Source: Paramarasmius palmivorus
Taxonomy: Eukaryota > Basidiomycota > Agaricomycetes > Agaricales > Marasmiaceae
NCBI GenBank assembly: GCA_037176845.1
Contig: JAYKXP010000002.1
Span: 62,001 to 126,000 of the forward strand
DNA length: 64,000 nucleotides
Reading direction: 5' to 3'
Shown here: piece by piece, positions 22,741 to 35,078 of the stretch
How positions within the stretch are numbered: the stretch's first letter is position 1
How the letters are laid out: every line of letters starts with the position of its first letter
The notes under the pieces: generated by a model
What the model was told of the DNA's origin: nothing
What the model saw: the letters and a program-made list of their open reading frames with translations, nothing else
Database searches by the model: none
Position numbers and translations under genes: made by a program

Positions 22741-23597
22741 ATGGAAACAGTCAGTGCAGCTGTTACCGCAGCTCTAACAAACCTTGTTCAGTCAGTCCAA
22801 CTCTACCTCTTTTCATGGAAGTCCCAATACTGACGCTCATATTAGGCTCTTGTCTTCAACCGACGAACGTCGAAACGCGGCGAAGAATGCCTCACAATTC
22901 GTTTCATTTACGCGCTACAGACCCAACATCTCCGCCATTCAACACCAGTGCGAAGACCAGCCCACCACCTCGCTGGCCTCACCCATCCTCTCGGCCCAAC
23001 CATTTCGCGTACCACCATCAGCTACTTCCTCACATAAGCCTACTACGTCCCCGTCTACTACTCCAGCGCTAGAGCCAATATACCGCGTATCTCGCAAGAC
23101 GAGCAAAGCGGGACAGGCATCCGTGGGCCCAGAGGAATCCTGGGTTGTTGACTTGGGTAATGGACCTCGTGGTAAGTCAATCTGTACATCTTGGTAACTT
23201 ACCGCTAAACGCAAACCCAACAGACACGTCCCCTGAACACCCCACCGAACAACCACATACATACTACTCCCGCTGTGGGTTGCGTTGTGGTGTATGCCCG
23301 ATTGTACACCCTTGGGCGTATCCATCTGGTGCCGAAGTGGGTGTATCGGGTGTCGGGATGGACAAGGCATGTATTTTCAGGTTGTCTTTTCGTTCTTGTA
23401 GACGTTGACTTGTCTGGCTAGTCAAAGACACGCGGGTGTTCTATCAGTTGCAAGCTATACGCCCCTTCTACTGCCCCTCCAACCTTCAAGCACCAAGTTC
23501 CTGTACCGCGTTAACGAAGCCGAACCGTTACCTGAAGCATTTCGAAGTACCTGTATTCAACTCGCCAAATGCCCCCGGAGACTTTGCTACCTTCTAG
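22741..23597 (+). CDS. Hypothetical protein (uncertain model)
   Basis: An open stretch (about 22.79-23.17 kb) encodes a Ser/Thr/Pro-rich segment ending in ESWVVDLGNGPRG. A GTAAGT intron follows, then a cysteine-bearing segment with CGLRCGVCPIVHPWAYPSG. A further intron probably leads to DTRVFYQLQAIRPFYCPSN and a stop at 23595-23597. The phases of the last two junctions agree. The first exon, from ATG 22741, does not join cleanly in frame, so the start is unresolved. I do not recognise the family. It lies in a spacer between cassettes and is not repeated elsewhere in the window. Confidence 0.4.
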
Positions 23598-24530
23598 CAC
23601 GCTCCCACACAGGCTCGTTTTACAGAAAGTTCGGAATGCTGTCGAACACGAGACAGCATCCATAGGTGGCACAAGCTCTATGGCTCAGGATTCACAATGG
23701 ATGAGCTAATGTGGCGATGGTTAGGCGCACTGTACCGTATTGATTACGACTACTTATGTATATTCAACCTCAATGCTCCTCGCAACGTCTCGTTGACGTA
23801 TTATCTTTCTAGACATTTCCTTTTTCTTACTTCTGGTCTTGGGTTTGGGAAGTTCTGGAATAGGGCACTATTGTGTTATTGGTATCGACGTTGTACACGT
23901 AGACAATGACTCGGGACGTATAATCTACCAATGCCATTTTTCAGAGCTTCGCAGTCCGGTTGTACCTTTGAATAGACGATCTTCCATGAATTCGAAGGGC
24001 GAATCAGCGCCGCGTATGAAGCAGATGGATTTGAAGAGCGTACCGTACCGCAGACTACTTTGACTGCCTTTCCGGATTTTCTTCATATCGCGTAGTACCA
24101 ACAGCGAGTATCGTAAGTATCGGGCCTAGAGTCTCGAATTGATGAGTTGAATGACAAAAAGAAAAAGAAAAAGTTCACTCGATTAGTTAAACGCATCTGG
24201 CTTCCAACGGAAGTCTCTGAGGGACGTACGAGATTTAGCTTCGCGGCCGGGAGAGTTGAGCTGGAGCTGAAGGAGTCGGTGGACTGGTAGGAGGCACTGG
24301 GAGCAGGTGTCATTTTGGCTTGTGTTGTAGATGTTGAAGGCTAGCAACATTAAGATGTGATAGTTTCTTCTACCTCTATAGAAAGCAATGAGAATGCTGT
24401 CATTTCCTTCGAAAAATCATGGACCGTACCCCAACAATGTCCTACACGGGCAGCGGCTCTTCTTCGACCTGGCGAGCACATTTATCAAATCCTGGTATTG
24501 TCCGACATCCCCCGAACCAGCTGGAATTAG
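23598..24530. other. Unassigned spacer
   Basis: Short frames exist on both strands (such as 23839-24063 + and 24083-24313 -), but I see no conserved motif or intron-supported model. Nothing here resembles the cassette genes. Confidence 0.4.
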
Positions 24531-24539
24531 GACAAGTTG

Positions 24540-24870
24540 GACAGTAGTACTGCGTTTGATCAACTCCAGGCACTCACAAAAAGAATTCGACAGTTACTCA
24601 CCTCGCGATTCAGACCGAATTGGGCAAGTACACCCTTCCGAAGCTGCCTTTACTTGAACCAGAGGTGAACACCGTTCCGTGATAAATGACCTCTTCAGGT
24701 TGCCTGATCACAATACCATACGCCAGGTCAGTCGCGTTGTTCGATCGCAGAGTCGTGACTTCCAACGAAAGCTACGGTGGTCCTGGTGAAAGTTCAGAGC
24801 GTCAACTAGGATGAATAGGGTAGGGTGTATAAGTGACGAACAGCAAATTGAAACCTGGAAAAACGCATGT
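24540..24870 (-). pseudogene. Family A exon 1 relic
   Basis: Read on the minus strand, bases near 24.70-24.80 kb (GGAAGTCACGACTCTGCGAT and a following GTGATCAGG) align with the exon 1 region of copies 1 and 6 that encodes GSRD.TIG.ATNIVHGDQ. The sequence is frame-shifted and lacks later exons. It precedes the family B upstream region of the next cassette. Confidence 0.5.
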
Positions 24871-25029
24871 TCTTGACGAGTCACGACCGGCACGGTGACG
24901 AAAAAAACGATATCCACAAACTTGAGGGAGAGTATATCAAGCGAGTGGCCTGCGAGCGATTGAGTGTGCCTAGGGGAGACTAGGGAGAGTAAATGAGCGA
25001 AACGACGGTCTTGAGAGTTTGGATAGTCT

Positions 25030-26287
25030 AGGAAAAAGCGGCTAGTGGTCGAGGATTGATGATGGGAATCGAGAACAAAGACACGCTGACGCCGACAATA
25101 TGATCCAGCGCTTTCCCGGTAACCACCACCGACCTTTCCGTCAGTCCAACTAGAGTGCTATCCTTTTCCCCTATCCTCTTCACCATCCTCATAACCATGC
25201 CTCTCCTCACCCGCCTCCTAACCAGCATCCCAGACCCTTCAACCATTTCGCTTCTTGTTATGTAACCACCAGCAAATCGCAGGTGTTTACTAGTCGGTTG
25301 AGGAGGCCTCAGAGATTCAGCACTTACAGCTGCTACTGTGAACTTGACTGTTTATAGGCTGTAAGTGCCTTGTTCCATCTATCATGTTCCTTTACTGTAC
25401 TCGACTGATGCTGACTCGGTTTTCCCTTGTTTTCTTTTTGCTCTTTCGACGATTATAGATGGCGCGACCGCAGTGCATCCAATACACCTACACCTATGCC
25501 TAATGCTCTTCATGCCAAACTACAACCAACCTCACGAAACAAGACCCCAACACATACACCGAATCCGCTGCCTCCTCATCCCAACATCGCGTTGTGCACG
25601 AACACGATTTCAAACGTGCGCACCACCAACATGAGGTTAAGAACTCCTCAAATCTCAGAGACAGCGTCAAGTACTTGCACCTCGACGGAGACGCGTTCAA
25701 CCCCGGGAACATAGGCATGTGTTCCCCAACTCGCCTGCGCAGCCAGGTTTTCGTTCAATGTGCCTTCGACGTCGGGTTTACGTTTATGCATGCGCATTCC
25801 CAGACGTCGGAGTCACAACAGTCTACCGCAGACGCAAAGACACGAAGCTGAAGAAGAGGATGGAGAACAAGATGGATCACTCCCGCGGTTGACGTCTCAG
25901 CTTACCTCCTTAATCGCAGAAGGCAAACGCACGTTAGGACGGGAAGTTGTCGTCATGAGTGAATGCAGAGGAGACGAAGACGACGATGGTTTAGGTGGCT
26001 GGGTCGACGAAGACGCTGGGTCGCAGAGTCAGAGCCAGAGAAAGCTCAAGAGAAGGGGGTCGGGGAGTCGACGAGGAAGAGGGTCACCGTATTTGAATGG
26101 AAGTGCAAACTCGAGTTTGCCTGGTACGCCGTTGCCTAATGCAACATTTGCTGTACCGGTGCCGAGTACGCCAGTAGCAGCGGGTCTGGGGCTAGAGAGA
26201 GAAGAGTGGGAGTCTCCGGAGATTAGAGAGTCGATGGAGAGAGCGAGGAGAAAGGTGTTGGAGGCTAGAGCTGCTAGGGGGTTATGA
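25030..26287 (+). pseudogene. Family B copy with decayed 5' part and near-intact 3' end
   Basis: The upstream motif GATGATGGGAATCGAGAAC is at 25.06 kb. Exon 2 near 25.23-25.36 kb matches the intact gene but has a stop soon after its acceptor. The GTAAGT donor and the WRDR-like continuation at 25.46 kb are recognisable. From about 25.84 kb the sequence becomes almost identical to the intact gene at 17.6-18.06 kb, including GKRTLGREVVVMSEC, DGLGGWVDEDAGSQSQSQRK and WESPEIRESMERARRK, with an in-frame stop at 26285-26287. The 5' half is broken and the 3' half could still be read, a contrast that suggests gene conversion. Minor in-frame differences include an added PVP near 26.15 kb. Confidence 0.7.
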
Positions 26288-26339
26288 CATGACGATGACG
26301 GTTTATTATAAGTTAAATTGTGTATATTTTTTGTTAAGT

Positions 26340-26990
26340 AGGTAATAGTTATTTAGTAGTACATAGACGGTGTAGAAAGAAACGAAAGAAGTGTACGAGT
26401 ATATCGATTTGGGGATGTTTTGTGTGTGTTTTTGAATGGAATGCTGCCGCCGGTGCTGTAGAGCAGAAGAGATAGGTAAATGAAAGAAAGGTTCGAGATG
26501 AAGGATGTGGTTGTTTAGTAGTACTTAGAAGGTGTAGAAAGAGAAATGAAAGAAGTGTACGAGTATATCGATTTGGGGTGTATTTTTGACTGGAACGCCG
26601 CCGCCAGGGCTGTACTAGTAGAGCTGAAGAAAGAGATAGGTAAATGAAAGAAAGGTGTTCAGGACATAGCATATGTGTAGCTAGAGAAAAGAAAGAAGTG
26701 TACGAGTATATCGATTTGGGGATATGTTGTGTGTTTCGAATGTTCAACGCGACGGGATTGTTGTCATAGGGCAGAAGAAAGGTAAATAGAAGAGTTCAAA
26801 TGAAACCGTATGAAGGATTTCGGAATGTAGAACACAACTTGAAGTGGCCATAGATTAGATAAAGGAAATGGAAAAGTGATCGAGACGGAGATGTGTCCGA
26901 GTCGTGCGTGCCTTGACTCGGGCGTCTCCGCCAGCCTCGTAGGGTAAAACAAAGAGATAGGTACGAAGGATTTCGAAGCATTGATGAACC
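26340..26990. repeat. Imperfect tandem repeat in family B 3' flank (second locus)
   Basis: At least three units begin with AGAAGTGTACGAGTATATCG (near 26.39, 26.55 and 26.69 kb), each followed by GGGG-rich and TGTGTTT-like text and by GAAAGAAAGGT-like text. It is paralogous to 18.09-18.64 kb but expanded by about one unit. No gene is supported on either strand. Confidence 0.65.
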
Positions 26991-27222
26991 GTGACGCAGG
27001 GATCTGGTACTGAACAGAAGAAATACGAGTGGCCATGTAGGTTGGGCAACGGAAATGGAACGGAATGAATGTATCGGATTTATGGTTCCCGGGAGCCGGG
27101 ACGAAGCACTCGACTTGTCGCCGATATCAACCAAAAGCAGGGATATCTTCTGTAGCTTGCCACCACGATAACTTTGTCAAGCGAGACACGAATGATTCGT
27201 CGAAATCACTCTGAGTGACAGC

Positions 27223-27253
27223 ATCAGGGAAAACCCCAAACCCTAATTGGTGA
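27223..27253 (+). repeat. Left terminal inverted repeat of the Plavaka element
   Basis: It begins ATCAGGGAAAACCCCAAACC and pairs imperfectly with the reversed right end. The CCCTAA inside it is part of this repeat and not a telomere. Confidence 0.7.
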
Positions 27254-27527
27254 GTATTAGCACAAATGTGTAGAAAAGACTCGAAAAATGCAGTAATTTT
27301 AGCGGTTAGAAGATTATCACAATTACCCGTAATTCGATAGCCCCCCCCGATTTTTTCTCGAAAATTCGAGCTAAATTGACACTAATTTTTACGAAAAAAG
27401 TTCTCATTACCATTGCTTACTTGTGATTATAGTCCGTTTAGTGAAGCGAGAACCAATATATTACAACTGATATACGAGTAAACATTCTACTATTGGTATC
27501 TATATCATATGCATAACAATATAGCTA

Positions 27528-29953
27528 TTAGTCTGCGTAGAAACCATCCTGATTAATAAGATCAAGAGGCAAAGAATGGACCATCTCTAATTCATCGGAC
27601 GTGTTAGCACTAAAGAAACTATTGTATCAGCGCATTGAAGGAAGGAAAGAGAAAGTAAACCTACAACACAGTGTCATGCAGTTTATGCATCATGCGGTGG
27701 TAATTGAATGAGTTAGCTTCACGGGACTTCCTAAGCCAGAGAATGTGGCCCTCGTAGCAGCGACTGAACTTGTTGCCTTCAAAGTCTTCGCGCACACGCT
27801 CTCCAGTTCTCCATTCACGTATCAATGCAAACATCTATCAAATGTATCAATACACGCTCGCACCAGTTAAGATCTTATTACGTACAATGGTGGAGGCCAA
27901 CGCAACAAGCCCTGGTGTAATCTCCAACTCGTCTTGAAGATCTTCAATAGTTGAGGAAAAGAATTCATGCGAGCGTTGAACCTGGAATCGCCTGCAGAGA
28001 GACCGCATACAAGCTATGACAGGGGCACTTGAATATGGGCGGAGCTTGTCCACTTCTCGGAACTGAGTTCTCTAGAGCAATACTAATGCCTGAGTCAATG
28101 ACGCAGAGAGAATGTAGAGAGAACTCACGGATCTGATACTTGGTTCCCATGTGCCGGGATACACGTAGTTATCTTCAGTCAAAAGAATCTGAGCTCGAGC
28201 ACCTGCGACCTCGGGATCACAGGTTAGCTCATAGCCCACAAGGAGAGCCTCGCCAAGCTCTTTCGCAGTTCCACGAGTGGACGAGAACCGGTTGGATATC
28301 TATGATTAATGAGCCACACCTTTATGGACGATACTGATTGAATCTTACCACCCTGCCGAGAGCGTCCATAAAATCGATGTCGGGAAACTTGAATCGCTTC
28401 TTGATGTCCCTATAACCCTGTTTAGGGTATTCCTGATCGAGCGAAGACGCTGCAGCCATCAGACTGTCCCGAGTGATCTTCACGGATTCAGAAGCAGTGG
28501 GAAATGCATTGAGGAGGATAAGCTTGATTTTTGCAGCTTCAATGGCCACATGAACCACCTTGATTATCTCCGGCGACTGCGAAAGGAGTTTGATGGAAGA
28601 ACCTCCTTGAGGATGGGGTACAAGACTTGCGTGTGGTGGCCACTGAATTGGTTCCAGTTGTATGTTGACCGTGCCTTTGCGAGCCTGGAGTGGCTTTCTC
28701 GATACCTTGTCAGGCATTGAGCGCGTGACTGTTGGTGCCTAACAACAAGAGAATCCATGAGAGATATACGATATGGAAGTCTGAAAGCTTACCTCATTTT
28801 CAAATCTCTTCTGAAGAGCTCCAGGCTTAGCAGGCTGAAGCGTTGTTGCAGAGGACGCTGATGGTACACTTGCTTGTTCCGGTCCTGACCTTGCTCTACG
28901 TTCACGACCTGGGTGGCTACCGACATGCACAGCCCGATGCGAGCGGTTGTTAGTGTTAGTACGTGGTTGTAGCTGCGCAATGAGATCAATTAGTAGATGT
29001 CTGGTAATATGCTTGGTACGTACAGGAGTTTGCAGTCGAGATGAAGTCCTTTCGCTGTTGTTCTGTAGTAGAATGTGTCAGCAACGTATGGATAATGTTT
29101 AAAGTGTACACACATGATTGGTCCTTAAGGGCATGGAACGAGCGCTTTGCTGAACAGGGGACTCGTCTATAACATCTGATGCAGGGAAAACATTGTCCGC
29201 ATTGTCATCTGATACTGGAGGATCAATGATAGAGCTTGAATGGTGACCGGAACCCGAATTAGCGGAGATGGAGCGACGTTGAGAGGAACTTGGAAGTATC
29301 TCTGGATCTTCGGAATCCTGGTCCTGATTGTCGAGGAGCTGACCTGCCCTTTGGTGCATTCTGATGAACCGTGGGGCCTAATAGTAAACATGATCTTGAG
29401 TATCTATATCATATCAACTTTAGACATAGGGACGTACCTCTGCGGCCATAGTAGTCTGTAGTTCCTGAGGACTGACATACCCAAGGTCATCTTCAGACTC
29501 CTCACAAGCCTCATCGTCAACTTCTCTGGTATATTCCTCCTCTGAGTCGGGGTTGCTGTCTGATTTGTCATCATCAGACTCTGAGTCGCTGTAACGAGTT
29601 TCCGCCGCAGGTTCGCGGTACTGAGCTTGACGGGGAGCTACATCTACAGGGTAATGAAATGTCATGAGAAACTTGAAGTCATGCAAGACGTACTGGATTG
29701 GCTGACAGGGTCTGTTTTGGCTGCCTTGCTTATGCGACTGCTCTTGTCAGTCCAAGCTGTCGATTGTTATAATTCAGTCGCGTTCAATGCCAGAGCAAGT
29801 TTTAGCCATACCTTGGGGTGCCTTTCTCTTGGAACTACGCCCACCGTTGGCTTTTTGTTGGCTAACTTGTGCTTGTAGTCTTGCTTCTTCCTCGCGTTGA
29901 CGTTCCTGGTTTTTTGCGCGTGTTGCAGCTGCTTTGGCAGCTCTGCTTGACAT
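27528..29953 (-). CDS. DUF6532-like protein of the Plavaka element
   Basis: It starts at ATG 29953 with a basic, Ala/Arg/Gln-rich coiled segment (MSSRAAKAAATRAKNQERQR), followed by an acidic Ser/Asp/Glu stretch, a low-complexity middle, and a folded C-terminal region with LLNAFPTASESVKITRDSL, a YRDIKKRFKF segment, GEALLVGYEL, VYPGTWEPS, ITPGLVALAST, EWRTGERVREDFEG and YEGHILWL. This order matches what I know of DUF6532 proteins that accompany such elements in basidiomycetes. At least seven introns are implied. The stop may be at 27661, or, if the GTAGGT donor there is used, at 27528-27530 after a short acidic tail. A role in transposition is not established. It is divergent from the transposase, 230 bp apart. 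Confidence 0.72.
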
Positions 29954-30183
29954 ATGTGAATGGTGTAAGTATCGGATATCGAAAGAGAAAACGAAGGTGG
30001 TGAAAAAGAAGGAGTTAATGAACGGCTCAGCAGTACAGCAGTGGTTGTTGATGGTTAAAGTTGGGAAGGATTTGTGACTCAACTGTGACGACGCTCCGAC
30101 CCATGTTCTACGACCTTCTATCACGTTCCACACGCTCTATACCCATAGCCTATACGACCCTGCCTGTCGAGCTCCATCCATAC

Positions 30184-33100
30184 ATGACATTCACCTGCGT
30201 TGCGTGTAATACGAAGAATCTTTCGTACACCGGCTACAAATTCCATTTACGTTTCAGCCAAAATCCCGGATGCCAACAGCTATACTCACAACTTCAGTCT
30301 TATGTTCCGGATGACTCGGATTCCGACTACAGCGACACTGGGGATGAGGATGATGACGGTTTTAATGCAGCAACGCCTTTCGAGGGTGATTACTTTGGAG
30401 AAACATATACTTTGGAGGACTTCGGGCTTTCGGATGTTGATGTCGAAGATGATGAAGCACTTGGGAATGGGAATGGAGAAGGGGAAGAGGTGCAGCTACT
30501 GCCACAGGTGGAAAGCGATGATGAGGAAGCAGTAGAGCAGGTTCTGTTGGAAAATACATGGGAACCTCCACGAGCAGCACCGAGCTCAGTGCGATATCCC
30601 GATATTGATGGTGATATGGATGCAGAAGACGTTCCTCGAACAGCCAGAGAGGTTTTGGAGGAGCAGATGCGGAACAGCATTTTCGTTGAATCATTCCCAT
30701 CCGTTATAGCCGGTGCCCCGATACACCAACACCGTCAGAACATCGATGCACACTACCAGCAGTCAGTCAATATGTCCGAGGAGAATCCATATGCACCATT
30801 CAATTCAAAGCTTGACTGGGAGGTTGCAAGATGGGCTAAGTTGCGTGGACCGGGTGCTGTTGCGTTCACAGAATTGTTACAAATTGAAGGTGTAAGTCAT
30901 CATTCAGCTGTCAAATCGTTGATTGTTACTCACGTTCATTTCCAGTTTTGTGAACGCCTCGGACTCTCCTTTGCAACTTCCAATCAACTGAACGACCTTG
31001 TAGACAGTCTTCCTGGAGGCCGACCTAAATTCCACCGCCAAGAACTCGTTATCTATGGCCAAGTTGTGGAATTCTTCTATCGGGACATACAGGACTGTAT
31101 CAAGGCGTTGTGGGCAGATCCTGACTTCACACCATTTCTCGTCTTTGTCCCCGAGAAGCATTTCCGCGATGCAACAAGAACCATCAGGCTGTATCATGAC
31201 ATGCATACCGGTGACTGGTGGTGGGATACTCAGGTACGTAGTGCAAAGTCATATAGTCCGTGTATGTACTAACTTGAAGGACTGGTCAGGTCGAATTTGA
31301 GTCCCAGCATCCAGGCGCAACGATTGTCCCCATCATCATATCATCCGACAAGACCCAAGTCACCCTTTTCCGAAACAAAACGGCCTACCCTGTGTATATG
31401 ACTATCGGAAACCTTCCCAAGTCTATTCGACGTAAACCATCCCGTCAAGGGCAGATTCTCGTAGCTTACCTCCCTACTGCTAAGCTCAATAATATCAAGG
31501 TCAAAGCGAGCTACCGCCGTGTACTGGCAAACCTTTTTCATACATGCATGACCTTTATCCTCGCACCGCTCGTTGAGTTAGGGGAGCGGGGAATGAAGTT
31601 AGTCAGTGGTGATGGTGCTGTTCGACGTGGCCATCCTGTATATGCGGTTTTCGTCGGAGATTACCCAGAGCAGCTGCTTGTGGCCTGCTTGAAGAACGGC
31701 GAGTGCCCAGCGGGTGTCATTGATAAAGACCAACTTGGGAACCCAGATGTAGAGTGCGTTCCTCGGGATACACCTTCCATCATCAAGGCGTTAAACACAG
31801 TCTCGCAAGGATATGATGTGTTCTATCAGTCCTGCCAAGACGTTGGGATCAAGCCTGTTCAGAACGTCTTCTGGCAGAATCTACCCCACGTTGACATATT
31901 CCGGTCCATCACTCCTGACGTTTTGCATCAGCTTCATCAAGGCGTTATAAAACACGTCTTTTCTTGGTTGAAGCAGATCTTTCCCGCAGACGAAATCGAT
32001 GCAAGGTGTCGACGCCTACCCCCAAACCATAACCTCCGATTGTTTCCAAACGGGATCACCCATCTTTCACGCATCACGGGCACGGAGCATGCCCAGCTGT
32101 CCAAGTTCATTCTCGGAATCATCATCGACATACCCCTGCCCAACGGTCTTTCCTCACAGCGGCTTATCCGAGCTGTCCGCGCCATTCTAGACTTCCTTTA
32201 CCTCGCACAGTATCCAATCCACTCAACGCAGACTCTTGAGAGTCTCGAATTCGCTCATCGTCGTTTCCACGAGAATAAGAGCATATTTGCTGATCTCGGC
32301 ATCCAGAAGCAATTCAAGATTCCCAAGCTGCATTTTTGTCGTCACTACAGCGACTTGATCAAACGATTTGGGACTACCGACAACTACAGTACTGAGTACA
32401 CTGAGCGCCTCCATATCGATACTACCAAGGAGGCCTATGCCGCAACCAATCATAAGGATGAATACACCCAGATGACCGCTTGGGTAGAGCGAAAGGAGAA
32501 CGTCATGTGTCACGAACGATACATCCAAAGACGCCTTGCCGGTACCGAAGGCTATTCTACCTTCAACTCATCAGCATCACTCAAACACCCTCCCACTCTC
32601 ATCCCCAATCGGCGACTTCAGATGGCCATGCATCCGTCAGCGAACTCTGTTCCATTTGACAAGCTGGTATACGACTATGGTGCCACTGACTTTGAGTACA
32701 CGCTTGGTGAATACGTTGCCCAAGCGCAGGCACCAGATCGTCGCTTGACTGCGGCAACTCTTCGGTCTGCTACCCAGCGTGTTCTTGAATTCGTTCCGTT
32801 CTCTAAGGTTCCGGTGTTTCACCGAATCAAGTTCACCGAATCAGATCCTTACAGCGTTACGAAGAGCGAAGAGTTTGTTGCGGATTCTGTCCACGTCGAG
32901 CCAAAGCGCAAAGATAAGCGAGGTAGAGAGATTCCAGGCCGTTTTGATACTGTCTTGGTGAGGGTCAAGCACGAGAATAGTGGCATCAGAGGTGAGCTTT
33001 CTTACAGTTCTTTCAAATACAGAGTCTAACATTTAGACCAGATTTCAGAGTTGCGCAGGTGCGCTGCGTCTTCTCCCTTCCAAAGGCGGCACTCAAAGAG

Positions 33101-33403
33101 TGGTTTCCCTCGTCACTCATTCAGCCCGCCAAGTATCTCGCTTATGTGGACTGGTTTACACCTTTTAAAACAGCACCTGAAGCCAATCACCTCATGTATA
33201 AAGTGTCGCATGCATTTCGGAGTGATGGTGCGAGAGCCGCGAGCGTTGTTGCGGTAGATTCTATTGTACGCAGTGTTCACCTAATACCCAAGTTCGGACC
33301 TGTAGCACCTCAGGATTGGAACTCAAGTAATGTATTAGAGATATGTGATACATTCTTCGTGAATGACTTCCTAGACCGCTCTAGCTATGCTTCTATGTAT
33401 TAG
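30184..33403 (+). CDS. Plavaka transposase
   Basis: Exons 30184-30891, 30946-31233, 31290-32991 and 33042-33403 join in phase and read through to TAG. The protein begins MTFTCVACNTKNLSYTGYKF, a cysteine-containing zinc-finger-like start, followed by an acidic linker. Then come FVPEKHFRDATRTIRLYHDM, WWWDTQVEFESQHPGATIVP, IIISSDKTQVTLFRNKTAYP, VYMTIGNLPKSIRRKPSRQG, the catalytic-region landmarks with VFVGDYPEQLLVACLKNGEC and PDVLHQLHQGVIKH, and LHFCRHYSDLIKRFGTTDN with STEYTERLHIDTTKEAY. These are typical of Plavaka transposases. An in-frame ATG at 30061 is an alternative start. The last 11 bp overlap the opposite-strand small gene. Confidence 0.92.
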
Positions 33404-33871
33404 ATTTAGGTGTTTGAAATGTATGATCGTTCACTGTAGAGATAGTTAGCTGTGTTGGGGAGATAAGTATATCACCACTTACAATGTCAACCTCCACCTC
33501 ATCTGGCTGTGATGAGGGCACCAAATCCGCCGAACAACCTGCCTGAGCCTTAAACGAGGAATCGGGTTCTTCGTATGTCTCATTTCTATACCCCACGCTC
33601 TTCGATGATTCGGGATGTATGTGTTCAGTTTCAGATGTGTTAGGTGTACAGCGAAGACGGATAACCTGTAAGTTGACTCAATGTCAATACCTTTCATCAT
33701 CTATATGAACTGAGAACGCACAAAAGGCTGCAAAAACTGCTTTTTATCCAACCAAATCGTTATGGCAGGTGCAACGTGGTCAGAATCCATGCGTTCGGAA
33801 TTCGGGAAGATTTCGATGTCGATATACTCGTTTGTCGCATGAGTGACGGTGATAGAAGGGCGTGGTTGCAT
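33393..33871 (-). CDS. Third, small gene of the Plavaka element
   Basis: Exon 1 (33722-33871) encodes MQPRPSITVTHATNEYIDIE, an acidic FPNSERMDSD segment and ITIWLDKKQFLQPF. A GTGCGT intron (33666-33721) leads in phase 0 to VIRLRCTPNTSETEHIHPES and an acidic, Ser/Pro-rich tail, stopping at 33393. A further optional intron begins at GTAAGT within the tail and also leaves an open frame. Unspliced length is about 140 residues. The family is not recognised. The stop codon region overlaps that of the transposase, tail to tail. An upstream start at 33922 is possible. Confidence 0.55.
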
Positions 33872-35078
33872 CGGGGAGACATTGAATGTTGAGATCGTGA
33901 GAAAATGAAGTAGAAAGCGCAACGAACAGCTGGTTGTTTCGCTGGTTGTTGCACTTTCTGCTCCATTTTCTCACGACTCCGCCGAATACCTATGTAGTAC
34001 AAGCTCACTTACATTCCATTAACACTTTGAAAATCAATCTCAGATTATTGAAAATTAGTGTGGATTATCTGGTGGGTCAGAGTCATTCATTTAATTAGCT
34101 ATTCTTTGCGCAAAATATAAGAAATTTCTAGGCTGATCGGAATTTCGGCGAAAATCAGCAAATTACCATTTTGGATTTTTCCTGATGAGTCGTAACGGTG
34201 ACGATATTGGGCGACTCGGACTCGGTCGGTTTTTTGGGTTCTTCTACCGAAGGTATTGAGTATATATATCGTTGTAGTGGTAGTAGTACAGGTGAAAAGA
34301 CATACCTTTGACAACCTCCTCAAATTGACTCTCCTCTGCCAACCTGTCATCTTCGAATAACGGGTCTCCGAGAGAATGCGCAAAATCAAGTGTGGATGGG
34401 TCAAAGCCTTTGGCGACTTGCCATTTGTAAACGGCGTCGTATATGGACTTTGGCCACAACTTGAAGCTTACGCTGGCAGACTTGCGCGGAGTTACAGTGG
34501 GTAGACCGAGTTGTTTACACGTAGACTTTGGGATCTGCGTTGTTCCATTTTCATCCAAGGACCAAAAGAACGGCTCGCCGTTCAGCCAACCCTCAACTTC
34601 TGACAGTCTTGTAGGTGGCCGAATAAAGAGATAGTAGATTGTGGGATCATCTCGTCGATCGGCTTTGGATCCAAATAAGCCAGTGCGCCAACTTGGAAGT
34701 AAATCGATCTTTATATCGGTAAAAAATGTCATATAATCTAGAATTCAGGCGGATTAGTCACTCGAACGATGGAACAGCGCAGGCGTACAACAATTCTCGA
34801 TACCGTTAGCGTTACACCCAAAGTGGTGGTGAGCGCGCGACAGCCAAGTCTGACCATAGTCTCTGCTCTTGGCATGGGCAGTTCTAAGCGAAGCCTTATA
34901 TTCTGACTGCCACCGGCGGGAGTTCGGGGTCCATGAGAACCTAGCAAGGAACGAAAAAAATACTCGGTATGTTGTAATATTGGTATTAACATGGCCACCG
35001 ACCGTGTCATTCCTCGCACAAGTTTTCGATCGCTGCCAAATGGAAAGTTGAACCCTGGTTCAAACCCTTGTGATAATC

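Larger units (their letters stand above)
27216..34186. mobile_element. Plavaka-type (CACTA-like) DNA transposon
   Basis: The element splits exon 7 of family A copy 5. The target GAG(T) is present on both sides (27213-27216 and 34187-34190) where copy 4 has it once. The ends carry imperfect inverted repeats: left ATCAGGGAAAA...AATTGGTGA from 27223 and right, reversed, ATCAGGAAAAA...AATTTGCTGA from 34186. The left end has 6-7 extra bases between the target and the ATCAGG motif. It encodes a transposase (+), a DUF6532-like protein (-) and a small third protein (-). All three have intact frames, so the insertion looks young. Size is about 6.97 kb. Confidence 0.9.

Noticed and set aside
27223..27253. 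Possible telomere-like CCCTAA sequence
   Set aside because: There is only one short occurrence, and it belongs to the terminal inverted repeat of the Plavaka element.
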